A DNA stretch of 23,896 nucleotides from DYIU01 sp038326775. GTDB taxonomy: Bacteria > Actinomycetota > Geothermincolia > Fen-727 > Anoxymicrobiaceae. This document shows positions 1 to 7,037 of the stretch, one piece after another (the stretch's first letter is position 1; the number at the start of each line of letters is the position of its first letter). The position numbers and the translations under genes are program-made. The notes under the pieces were generated by a model. That model saw nothing but the letters and a program-made list of their open reading frames with translations, did no database searches and was not told the DNA's origin. The stretch lies in NCBI GenBank assembly GCA_038326775.1, contig JBBQKJ010000045.1:1-23896 (forward strand). The letters run 5' to 3'.

Positions 1-372
1 CTGGGTGAGTATCTCTGTCTCAAAGCGGGACACGGTGCCTGAGCTTGCCGCCGTTCTGTCGAGAGCCCTCCTGCCGATGACAGCCCTCATTGCCGGGTCT
101 CGTGAAAGCCCCTCGTGGTCGTTAACGTCCTCGTATCCGGCAAGCCTGGCGTAGACCGATTGCCTGAGCAGTCCCGGTATCCGGTGCCGGATGTTCTTGC
201 CGGTCCTTCCCTCTGCTATGAAGTCTCCTGCCATGTCGGCAAGACCCATCACCTCGTCCAGCTCTCTTACCGCGAGCAAACCTGCGTCTGTAGTTATCTT
301 CGCTCCCCGGAATTCCAGCCTCAAACGGCGGTCGAAAAGCAGCTTGATAGCCTCGTTTTTGCCTGCACCCAT
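1..372 (-). CDS. IS1380-family transposase, N-terminal part (cut by window edge)
   Basis: Reading leftward from ATG at 372, 124 codons stay open to the window edge. The protein shows the N-terminal signature of IS1380-type DDE transposases: a TDAGLLAVRELDE block, a RHRIPGLLRQSVYARLAGYEDVND-like block (written with its core LLRQSVYARLAGYEDVND) and then a DPAMRAVIGR block. In the family, the latter two precede the catalytic domain, which lies outside this window. The start was chosen because AGGGGGCG lies about 9 nt upstream and the family's N-terminus begins at this point. The full protein would normally be about 400-450 residues. The gene would catalyse cut-and-paste movement of its own element. 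Whether it is intact cannot be judged here. The IS terminus should lie between about 390 and 480, but I cannot fix the inverted repeat without the other end. Confidence 0.88.
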   Translation of the reverse strand, partial: MGAGKNEAIKLLFDRRLRLEFRGAKITTDAGLLAVRELDEVMGLADMAGDFIAEGRTGKNIRHRIPGLLRQSVYARLAGYEDVNDHEGLSRDPAMRAVIGRRALDRTAASSGTVSRFETEILTQ

Positions 373-373
373 T

Positions 374-452
374 GGATTCTCGCCCCCTGAAGTATTAGAT
401 GGCCAACAAATGGCTTTCTAATGCATACTTAAGCAAAGCAAGGGGAGAATCC
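374..452. repeat. Long imperfect dyad covering the transposase ribosome-binding site
   Basis: The outer arms are 374-389 and 439-452. GGATTCT pairs with AGAATCC, and CCCC pairs with GGGG after a two-base bulge. Inside these, 390-395 (AAGTAT) pairs with 425-430 (ATACTT), 396-399 with 417-420, and 402-404 with 412-414, leaving a 7-nt loop. In a leftward transcript entering from outside the IS, the AGGGGG ribosome-binding site of the transposase would be paired with CCCCTT. The start codon lies immediately after the stem. Confidence 0.7.
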
Positions 453-455
453 TTC

Positions 456-484
456 CTGTTTCATATGATTTATGCGGGTATAAT
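456..484 (+). promoter_or_regulatory. Probable sigma70-type promoter for the dehydratase cassette
   Basis: A perfect TATAAT lies at 479-484, with a poor -35 hexamer CTGTTT at 456-461 and 17-nt spacing. Transcription would start near 491, giving a leader of about 29 nt before the ATG at 520. It lies close to the IS edge, so it could be host DNA or brought in by the IS. Confidence 0.5.
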
Positions 485-519
485 CACCACGATCGAATTC
501 ACAATGATAGAGGTGGAAC

Positions 520-1299
520 ATGCCGGTAGCCGGTGTCGATATTGGTTCTCTGACCGCCAAGGCGGTGATACTCGAGGACGGCGAGGTACTCGGGACCAGC
601 CTGGTGCCGACCGGGCACGCCAGCCGCCGGTCAGGCAGGCGCGCCCTGGAAATAGCGCTCGAGGCGGCCGGCCTGGCCGAGGCCGGCCTCGATGTGATCG
701 TTGCCACCGGGTACGGGCGGCTGGCGGTGGACTTTACCGAGGAGAAGGTGACCGAGATAACGTGCCACGCCAGGGGCGCCCACCACGCCATCCCCGAAGC
801 GCGCACCGTCATCGACTTAGGCGGGCAGGACTCGAAGGCGATAGCCATCGGCCACCGCGGAAAGGTCCTCGACTTCGTCATGAACGACAAGTGCTCCGCC
901 GGGACCGGCCGCTTCCTGGAGGTGATGGCGCACGCGCTCGAGGTCAAGCTCGACGAGCTGGGCGAGCTCTCACTCCAGTCTAACGCCCCGGCCTCGATAA
1001 GCAGCGTCTGCACCGTTTTCGCCGAGAGCGAGGTCGTCTCCCGCGTGGCCGAGGGGGCGAGCAAAATGGATATCGTGGCGGGCATCCACCAGGCGATCGC
1101 CTCCCGGATATATTCGATGGCGGTCAGGATACCCATCGAGCAGAAGATGATCATGACCGGAGGAGTGGCTCGCAACAAGGGGGTCCTGCGCGCTCTCGAG
1201 AAACGGTTCGATTCCGAGATACTGGTGCCCGAGATGCCGCAGCACACCGGAGCGCTGGGCGCCGCGCTGATCGCGGCGGAGCGTGCCGCTTCGATCTGA
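520..1299 (+). CDS. Activator of 2-hydroxyacyl-CoA dehydratase (HgdC/BadF-type ATPase)
   Basis: This 259-residue protein belongs to the BadF/BadG/BcrA/HgdC ASKHA-fold ATPases. The family forms a homodimer that holds one [4Fe-4S] cluster between two subunits and drives single electrons into a dehydratase or benzoyl-CoA reductase at the cost of ATP. Visible motifs are the phosphate-1 loop GVDIGSLTAKA (residues 5-15), phosphate-2 DLGGQDSKA (99-107), and the two cluster cysteines C125 in NDKCSAGTGRF and C164 in SSVCTVFAESE. The adenosine motif MTGGVARN is at 212-219. Length matches HgdC (about 260). AGAGGTGG lies 7 nt before the ATG. It opens an operon with the ligase 11 nt downstream and both dehydratase subunits after it. 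There is a single activator gene here, as in hydroxyacyl-CoA dehydratases, whereas Thauera-type benzoyl-CoA reductase uses two (BcrA and BcrD). Confidence 0.93.
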   Translation: MPVAGVDIGSLTAKAVILEDGEVLGTSLVPTGHASRRSGRRALEIALEAAGLAEAGLDVIVATGYGRLAVDFTEEKVTEITCHARGAHHAIPEARTVIDLGGQDSKAIAIGHRGKVLDFVMNDKCSAGTGRFLEVMAHALEVKLDELGELSLQSNAPASISSVCTVFAESEVVSRVAEGASKMDIVAGIHQAIASRIYSMAVRIPIEQKMIMTGGVARNKGVLRALEKRFDSEILVPEMPQHTGALGAALIAAERAASI

Positions 1300-1310
1300 G
1301 GTCGCCCTCT

Positions 1311-2924
1311 ATGATACAACCGAGCCCGTTCGCAAAACCGCGCCGCTGGCTTTCCGCCTACGACCCGGGGGTACCCGAGTCCATCGAATACCCCGTCGTC
1401 CCCATCTACAGGCCCTTGATGGACGTAGCCTCCCGGCACCCCGGCAAAATCGCATTGCTCGACAGGGGCGAGCCCGTCACGTACAGGGAACTGGTCGCTC
1501 GAACCGAGGCGCTGGCCGCCGCGCTGGCCCGGCTCGGCGCGGGAAAAGGTGACCATGTCGGCATATATCTGCCCAACTGCCCCGAGATCGTCGTCAGCTA
1601 CTACGGGGTGATGAGGGCCGGAGCCTACGCGGTCATGCTGAGCCCCGCGCTGGTCGAGAAGGAACTCGCGCACACGATTGCCGACACCGGCTTCAAGACC
1701 CTTATCTGCCACGAGGATTTCCTGCCGGGGGTCCGGGGCCTGCCAGCGGAATCGGGACTCGAGAACGTCATCGTCGTGGCGGACGCCCCGCCGGAGGCTG
1801 CGGACGCCTCGGGCCCGGCGGTCCACCACTTCGACCGGCTTCTCGTCGGATGCGGCTCGCCACCCCCCGAGCCGGACATCGACCCGCTCGAGGACGTCGC
1901 GGTCCTGATCTATACCGGAGGCACCACCGGCCTTCCCAAGGCGGTGATGCTGACCCACTATGCCGTCGTTGCGAACGCAATACAGCTAGGCGCCTGGGTC
2001 GAATACGGCGTGGGGGACGCGGTGCTGGCCGCGCTTCCCCTCTTCCACAGCTACGGGATGAGCGCGGGGATCAACGCCCCGCTGTTCAAGGGAGCGACCT
2101 CAGTGCTGCTGCGGGGCGAAGGCCCCGGCGAGCTGGTCGGGAGCATCGAGTCGGCGCGGCCGAAGGTGCTCGTCGGGGTTCCTTCCACGATCGCGGCGCT
2201 CATAGAGCACCCGGAAATAGATGACGCCGACATCTCCTCGCTGGAGTACTGCTTCATCGGCTCGGCGCCACTGCCGAAAGACGTGAGGGCGCGCTTCGAG
2301 GAGATTGCCGGCGCTTCGATCCTGGAGGGCTACGGCCTCACCGAGGCGGTCACCGCCCAGTCGGCCAACCCCGCACACGGCGTCAACAAGCCCGGCTCCA
2401 TAGGGATACCGTTTCCCGACGCCGAGTTCATGGTGGTCGACCTGGAGACCGGCGCCAGCGAGCTGCTGCCGGAGAAGGCGGGGGAGCTCATCGTCCGCGG
2501 ACCGTGCCTGATGAAGGGCTACCACAACCGGCCGGAGGACACCGCTGCCGCTCTGCGGGACGGCTGGCTTTACACGGGCGACATCGCCTGGATGGACTAC
2601 GACGGGTACTTCTTCGTCATCGACCGGATGAAAGACCTGGTGATAGCAGGAGCGTTCAAGGCGTACCCGGCCGAGGTCGAGGCCGTACTGCGCGCGCACC
2701 CGCGCATAAAGGAGGCGGCGGTAGCCGGCCTCTTCGACGACTTCCGAGGACACAGCCTGAAGGCTTTTGTGGTCCTCGAGGAAAGCGCCGGGCTCACCGA
2801 GGAGGAGGTCCTCTCGTTCTGTCGCGAGAACCTGTCCGGGCACAAGGTCCCACGCGCGGTCGAGTTCCGCGACGAGTTGCCGAAAAGCGTGATGGGTAAG
2901 ATACTACGTAAGGAGCTCGAGTAG
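1311..2924 (+). CDS. Acyl-CoA synthetase (AMP-forming, ANL superfamily)
   Basis: This 537-residue adenylate-forming ligase would convert a carboxylic acid, ATP and CoA to acyl-CoA, AMP and PPi in the cytoplasm. Motifs in order are the P-loop YTGGTTGLPKAVMLTH (201-216), the A5 motif YGLTEA (341-346), YTGD (421-424), the hinge D438-R439, and the catalytic lysine K530 in PKSVMGKILRKEL. Length is typical. The P-loop has GG for the usual SG and KAV for KGV, minor variations. The GAGGT ribosome-binding site overlaps the stop codon of the activator gene, 8 nt before the ATG, so the two are translationally close. Being embedded between activator and dehydratase genes argues that it makes the thioester that the dehydratase/reductase uses. 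The acid (aromatic, hydroxy or fatty) cannot be told from sequence. Confidence 0.92.
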   Translation: MIQPSPFAKPRRWLSAYDPGVPESIEYPVVPIYRPLMDVASRHPGKIALLDRGEPVTYRELVARTEALAAALARLGAGKGDHVGIYLPNCPEIVVSYYGVMRAGAYAVMLSPALVEKELAHTIADTGFKTLICHEDFLPGVRGLPAESGLENVIVVADAPPEAADASGPAVHHFDRLLVGCGSPPPEPDIDPLEDVAVLIYTGGTTGLPKAVMLTHYAVVANAIQLGAWVEYGVGDAVLAALPLFHSYGMSAGINAPLFKGATSVLLRGEGPGELVGSIESARPKVLVGVPSTIAALIEHPEIDDADISSLEYCFIGSAPLPKDVRARFEEIAGASILEGYGLTEAVTAQSANPAHGVNKPGSIGIPFPDAEFMVVDLETGASELLPEKAGELIVRGPCLMKGYHNRPEDTAAALRDGWLYTGDIAWMDYDGYFFVIDRMKDLVIAGAFKAYPAEVEAVLRAHPRIKEAAVAGLFDDFRGHSLKAFVVLEESAGLTEEEVLSFCRENLSGHKVPRAVEFRDELPKSVMGKILRKELE

Positions 2925-2994
2925 TCACAGCGCCTGTGCCTCGTTTCCCTGTGGAGGGGGAGGATCGAGGCGAGGGTTAGCGAGAGGAGAACTG

Positions 2995-4122
2995 ATGGGC
3001 GGGGATGCGCTTAAGAAGTTATTGGACATGCGCCAGGACCCGTACGCCGCGGCGCGCGCGTACAAGGAGCGCACCGGATGCAAAGTGATGGGGTTCTTCT
3101 GCTGCCTTGCGCCCGAGGAGATGATCCACGCCGCGGGGGCCCTGCCGGTCCGAATAACCGGCGAGAACCGGGCCGTTTCAAAGAGCGGGGCGCACCTGCA
3201 GAGCTACTGCTGTTCGCTAGCTCGCACCAGTCTGGATATGGCGCTCGACGGGGAGCTTTCCTTCATGGACGGCACAGTCTTCACGCACACCTGCGACACA
3301 ATGATGCGCCTGTCCGATATCTGGCGTTTGAACGCTGGGTTCGCCGTGCACGGCGACGTGGTGCTGCCGGTCAGGTTCGAGGGTGACCTGGCGCGGGAGT
3401 ATGCAGGCAAAGAGCTTTCCGCCTTCAGGCACAAGATGGAGGAGTTCCTCGGGCCCATCACCGACGATGCGCTCAATAGCAGCATCAAGCTCTACAACCG
3501 CAACCGCCGGCTTTTAGCCGAGCTATACGCCCTGCGCCGCGACGACCCTTCAATACTACCCGGCGACCAGGCGCTCTGGCTCGTCACCTCCAGCGCCCTG
3601 ATGGAGAAGAGCGAGCACAACGCGCTACTCGAAGAGGTGCTGGCGGACCTGAAGTCCTCGAGCGCGCCGGGCAACGGCAAGGTGCGCCTGTTTGGCATCG
3701 GCTCGGTGATGGACCAGTGGGATTTCCTGGAGATGGTCGAGGACATCGGCGCCACTATGGTTGACGACGACTTCTGCAACGGCAGGCGTTACTTCGACAC
3801 CGAGGCTCCCGAGGGCGGCGACCCCATCGAGAGCATCGTCGCCCGGCTGTGGGACCGACAGGCGTGCCCCTGCAAGCACCACGAGCAGCGCGGCAGGGCG
3901 GCATGCCTGGCCGACCGCGTGGCCGAGGCCCGCGCCGCGGGAGCGGTTTTCTGGCAGTTTAAGTTCTGCGAGCCGCACGCGTTTGATTACCCATACGTCA
4001 AGAAGGCCCTGGACGCGGCGGGCGTCCCATCGATCCAGCTCGAGATCGAGCAGGGATCCGTGTCTATCGAACAGCTTCGCACCCGGGTGGAGGCGCTTGT
4101 AGAGACCATAAGGGGGTCGTGA
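2995..4122 (+). CDS. 2-hydroxyacyl-CoA dehydratase family subunit (HgdB/BcrC-like)
   Basis: This 375-residue protein is one of two related subunits of the catalytic component. The family binds a [4Fe-4S] cluster and accepts an electron from the activator to make a ketyl radical intermediate. Family landmarks are GFFCCLAPEEMIHAAGALPVR (33-53, quoted core CCLAPEEMIHAAGALP), C72-C73 in the SYCCSLAR segment, THTCD with C100, and the C-terminal FKFCEPHAFDYP with C325. C72/73, C100 and C325 are the likely cluster ligands by family analogy. Length fits HgdB/FldC/BcrC (370-390). A 70-nt gap follows the ligase, and a strong GAGAGGAG precedes the ATG. The next gene starts 4 nt after the stop. It could be part of a hydroxyacyl-CoA dehydratase or a benzoyl-CoA reductase-like enzyme. 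Confidence 0.9.
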   Translation: MGGDALKKLLDMRQDPYAAARAYKERTGCKVMGFFCCLAPEEMIHAAGALPVRITGENRAVSKSGAHLQSYCCSLARTSLDMALDGELSFMDGTVFTHTCDTMMRLSDIWRLNAGFAVHGDVVLPVRFEGDLAREYAGKELSAFRHKMEEFLGPITDDALNSSIKLYNRNRRLLAELYALRRDDPSILPGDQALWLVTSSALMEKSEHNALLEEVLADLKSSSAPGNGKVRLFGIGSVMDQWDFLEMVEDIGATMVDDDFCNGRRYFDTEAPEGGDPIESIVARLWDRQACPCKHHEQRGRAACLADRVAEARAAGAVFWQFKFCEPHAFDYPYVKKALDAAGVPSIQLEIEQGSVSIEQLRTRVEALVETIRGS

Positions 4123-4125
4123 GAA

Positions 4126-5343
4126 TTGAGTCCCGACGATGGAGACCTTTTCGGCACCAGCATAAAAGCCACCGAGCAGATGAAGCAGCTCATGGTCGAG
4201 TACTACATCGAGGCCAAGACCACCAAGGACAAGCCCATATGCTGGATAACCAGCGGCGGCCCGGTCGAGTTCCTCATCGCTATGGACGTCATCCCGGTCT
4301 ACCCGGAGAACCACGGCGCGATGTGCGGGGCCTCCAAGATCGCCCCGGGCCTGGCCGAGGTCTCAGAGGAGATGGGCTTCTCCCGCGACGTGTGCTCTTA
4401 CGCGCGCCTGGACATCGGCGCCGCGGTGACCGAGGGGGGCGCTATCCCCGGCGGCCTTCCCAGGCCCGACTTCCTGCTTTGCTGCAACAATATCTGCGGG
4501 ACGGTTGTCAAGTGGTACGAGGAGCTCGCGCGCTTCTTCAACGTGCCGATGTTCCTCATGGATACCCCTTTCATCCACACGACCAAGCCCGAGCACGCCA
4601 CAGAGTACGTGCGCCAGCAGTGCCTCGAGTTGATAAAGTTCCTGGAGCAGCAGACCAAGAAGGAGTTCACGCTGGAGAAGTTCGCCGAGGTGGCGCTGCT
4701 CTCAGTGCAGGCGGTGGAGCTATGGAAGGGCGTGCTCAAGACCGCGGAGAGCAGGCCCTCGCCGTTCACCTGCTTCGACGCTTTCATCCACATGGCCCCC
4801 ATAGTGACCCTGCGCGGCACTTCCACGGTCGTCGATTACTACATGCTTCTGAAGAAAGAGATGGAGGAGCGCGTTGAGCAGGGCATAGGAGCGGTGGCCG
4901 AGGAGAAGTACCGGCTTATCTGGGATAACATCCCCATCTGGTACGCCATGCGGAGCCTCGGCAACCTGTTCGCCAGCAACCACGCCTGCCTGGTGGCCGA
5001 CACCTACACCACCGCCTGGGCTATCGACATAAAGATAGACGACCCGCTGACAAGCATGGCCGACGCATACACCAAGGTCTACCTGAACATCGCGATAGAC
5101 ATAATGCTCGACCAGCTCATCGACCTGATGGAGAGGTACCAGGCTGACGGCCTGGTCATGCACTCCAACCGCTCCTGCAAGCCGTACTCGCTCGGGCAGT
5201 ACGACCTGGCGCGCGCGGTAACGGAACGCACCGGCAAGCCGGCGCTTATCATCGAGGCGGACATGACCGACTCCAGGGTGTACTCCGAGGCCCAGGTCCG
5301 CGAGCGCGTAGAAGCTTTCATCGAGTCGCTTGAGGGGTCTTGA
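4126..5343 (+). CDS. 2-hydroxyacyl-CoA dehydratase family subunit (HgdA/BcrB-like)
   Basis: This 405-residue partner subunit probably forms a heterodimer with the preceding product. Landmarks are ICWITSGGPVEFLIAMDVIP (38-57), C67 and C90, the LLCCNNICGTVVKWYE block (C119, C120, C124), FNVPMFLMDTPFI (138-150), and SNRSCKPYSLGQYD (347-360, C351). The CCNNIC and HSNRSCKP blocks are characteristic of this subunit in both benzoyl-CoA reductases (BcrB/BzdO) and dehydratases. Start: no ATG fits the N-terminus. TTG at 4126 follows AGGGGG by about 9 nt and only 3 nt after the upstream stop, which implies translational coupling. The 3' end overlaps the convergent methyltransferase gene by 26 nt. Naming it a reductase or a dehydratase would need a phylogeny. 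Confidence 0.9.
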   Translation: MSPDDGDLFGTSIKATEQMKQLMVEYYIEAKTTKDKPICWITSGGPVEFLIAMDVIPVYPENHGAMCGASKIAPGLAEVSEEMGFSRDVCSYARLDIGAAVTEGGAIPGGLPRPDFLLCCNNICGTVVKWYEELARFFNVPMFLMDTPFIHTTKPEHATEYVRQQCLELIKFLEQQTKKEFTLEKFAEVALLSVQAVELWKGVLKTAESRPSPFTCFDAFIHMAPIVTLRGTSTVVDYYMLLKKEMEERVEQGIGAVAEEKYRLIWDNIPIWYAMRSLGNLFASNHACLVADTYTTAWAIDIKIDDPLTSMADAYTKVYLNIAIDIMLDQLIDLMERYQADGLVMHSNRSCKPYSLGQYDLARAVTERTGKPALIIEADMTDSRVYSEAQVRERVEAFIESLEGS

Positions 5344-6040
5344 CGCCCCTCAATATCCTGATTCCGATCTCCTCGGGCGGCACGCGCACGACCTCGAGAT
5401 CGCCGAAGCCGGCGCGCTCGAGCGCCCCGAGCCAGACTTCAACGGTTGTCGGGTATTCCCCGTCACCACGCAGGTCGGCGGGCAGCGAGCCGAGCGTGAT
5501 CATCATCATCTCGTACGCCCCCTCCTCGAGGAAGTACAGCGCGGCCGCGGTCATCTTCTCGATGATATCGCGGCAGCGGGCGGGGTCATCGGGTGGCCCT
5601 TCAACGTCGCAGAACATGTCACCATACACGAGCGTTCCGCCCGGCTTCAGTACCCGGGCAAGCTCCCGCGCGCAACGGTCGCGGTCTTCGGGCGGCACGT
5701 GGTGAAGAGCGAGGTTGGAGAGCGCCACGTCGAACAGGTCGTAATCGGCGGGCAGCCTGAGCGCGTTTCCTATTGCAAAGTTTACGCCCGCGCGGCCCTC
5801 AAAGCGCCCCTCATAGATCTTTCTCATGCCCTCGGATGGGTCCACCCCGAGCACATGCGCGCCGCCGAACCTTTCGAGGACCTTCTCTGTCAGGTTGCCC
5901 GTCCCACACCCGACATCGATGAAAAACCCCGAGGCGCTTTCCGGCGCGAGGTCGATCATCCGCCCGATCGTGTCTCTGTACTGCGGGTTTTCCAGGAATA
6001 CCCGGTCGTATTTATTCGCGAAGCCGTCCCAGTCAACCAT
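5318..6040 (-). CDS. Class I SAM-dependent methyltransferase
   Basis: This 240-residue protein has the Rossmann-fold methyltransferase motifs: motif I FIDVGCGTGNL (40-50), acidic motif II GVDPSEGM (65-72), the NLALHHV segment typical of UbiE/BioC-like enzymes, and RVLKPGGTLVYGDMF (motif IV/V). It would transfer a methyl group from S-adenosylmethionine to a substrate I cannot name. The start is ATG at 6040, preceded by AGGAAAGG. The frame is open further upstream into the Nudix gene, but that extension has no homology-like content. It is convergent with the dehydratase subunit gene (26-nt overlap) and divergent from the Nudix gene with about 80 nt between starts. It is therefore not part of the dehydratase operon. 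Confidence 0.88.
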   Translation of the reverse strand: MVDWDGFANKYDRVFLENPQYRDTIGRMIDLAPESASGFFIDVGCGTGNLTEKVLERFGGAHVLGVDPSEGMRKIYEGRFEGRAGVNFAIGNALRLPADYDLFDVALSNLALHHVPPEDRDRCARELARVLKPGGTLVYGDMFCDVEGPPDDPARCRDIIEKMTAAALYFLEEGAYEMMMITLGSLPADLRGDGEYPTTVEVWLGALERAGFGDLEVVRVPPEEIGIRILRGVKTPQATR

Positions 6041-6121
6041 TTCGTTCCTTTCCTCGAGGCAGTGACCGCGGGCCCGGCGCCCGGTGTTATCTCGCTGCCC
6101 AAATGATAATATCAGGTAGTT

Positions 6122-6571
6122 ATGGGACAAACAGAGGCAATCATGGTAACAGCGGCTGTGATCATCGAAGACGGACGCGTGCTCATCGCGCAGCGACCTC
6201 CCGGCGGGCGGCACCCCGGCGCCTGGGAGTTCCCGGGAGGTAAGGTCGAGCAGGGCGAGTCCCCGGAGGAATGCCTGGCGCGGGAGCTTGCCGAGGAGCT
6301 CGGCATCGCGGTCGTGGTAGTGGAGAGGCTCGCAGAAGTCAGGCACGCCTACCCTGACCTCTTGATCGTGCTGGCCGCTTTCGCCTGTGAGATAACCGCC
6401 GGAGAGCCAATCGATATCCATTGCTCCGCGCACGCATGGGTTTCCCCGGCCGAACTCCTGGAATACGATCTCCTGCCTCCCGACCTGGAGGTCGCGCGCA
6501 CTTTGCGATTCCATGCGCACGGACCCCGGAGCAACGAACGAGCCCCGGGCGTCACGGCAATTGAGACATGA
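6122..6571 (+). CDS. Nudix hydrolase, MutT-like
   Basis: This 149-residue protein contains a complete Nudix box from G40 to I62, matching GX5EX7REUXEEXGU with E46, R54, E55, E58 and E59 present. It is preceded by PGAWEFPGGK as in MutT 8-oxo-dGTP diphosphatases and the mutator-type (d)NTP pyrophosphohydrolases. The likely role is hydrolysis of an oxidised nucleotide or another nucleoside diphosphate derivative, with Mg2+ bound by the box glutamates. AGGT lies 6 nt upstream of the ATG at 6122; a second in-frame ATG at 6143 is possible. The last ~20 residues beyond the Nudix fold are low-complexity. The small lipoprotein gene starts 16 nt downstream. Confidence 0.9.
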   Translation: MGQTEAIMVTAAVIIEDGRVLIAQRPPGGRHPGAWEFPGGKVEQGESPEECLARELAEELGIAVVVVERLAEVRHAYPDLLIVLAAFACEITAGEPIDIHCSAHAWVSPAELLEYDLLPPDLEVARTLRFHAHGPRSNERAPGVTAIET

Positions 6572-6587
6572 AAGGACGGCACCTGCC

Positions 6588-6992
6588 TTGAAGCGAACGA
6601 AGCTGAAAGAAATATTGACGCCGGGGTTGTCCGCCCTGCTCCTTGCGGCACTGGTTGCCGGCTGCGGCTCGGGATCCAGCAACAGGACCGCTTCGCGGGC
6701 CGACATCCGCGGTCTTATCACGAGCGTCAGCCGCGCCGGAGGGGGAAAGGCCCTCGGTTCCATCCTCGTCGAAGGAACAGTCGAGAACGACACCACATTC
6801 GATAAGGCCGCAATCACTGTGACACCTGATACGCGGATCTATGTTTCGCGGGGAGGAGAGCTCGAAGCCACTTCCTTCAACAGCCTGAAGATCGGGCAGA
6901 AGGCACAGGCGACCTTCACCGGCCCGGTGGCCGAGTCATACCCGGTCCAGGCCGTGGCGAGCAGGATAGAAATACTGGATAGACAGGAGTGA
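6588..6992 (+). CDS. Small predicted lipoprotein, DUF5666/DUF3221-like beta domain
   Basis: This 134-residue protein starts with a basic N-terminus, a hydrophobic segment and a lipobox LVAGC (lipidated C26), so it should be exported and anchored to the outer face of the membrane. The rest (from about residue 40) resembles small all-beta domains: a GLITSV start, an EGTVENDTTFDKAAITVTPDT-like middle (core TFDKAAITVTPDT) and a KIGQKAQATFTG segment. I associate these with DUF5666 or DUF3221 (YobA) proteins, by pattern only. The start is uncertain. TTG at 6588 gives a normal lipoprotein signal peptide and follows AAAGGA by 11 nt; an upstream ATG at 6513 would put about 25 residues before the signal. 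No function can be assigned. Confidence 0.68.
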   Translation: MKRTKLKEILTPGLSALLLAALVAGCGSGSSNRTASRADIRGLITSVSRAGGGKALGSILVEGTVENDTTFDKAAITVTPDTRIYVSRGGELEATSFNSLKIGQKAQATFTGPVAESYPVQAVASRIEILDRQE

Positions 6993-7037
6993 CGTGCGCA
7001 GCTCCGGTGCCGGAGGGGCGCTCCTCGCCGGGGCGAC

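Noticed and set aside
429..1958. Long open frame on the minus strand opposite the activator and ligase genes
   Set aside because: It is a GC-bias shadow. Both plus-strand genes have complete family motifs, and the minus frame shows none.
520..5343. Naming the cassette benzoyl-CoA reductase (bcr/bzd)
   Set aside because: Subunit blocks are shared with hydroxyacyl-CoA dehydratases. There is one activator instead of two, and there are no ring-hydratase genes.
6041..6817. N-terminal extension of the methyltransferase frame across the Nudix gene
   Set aside because: The extension is antisense to a clear Nudix box, and a ribosome-binding site plus ATG at 6040 fits the methyltransferase length.
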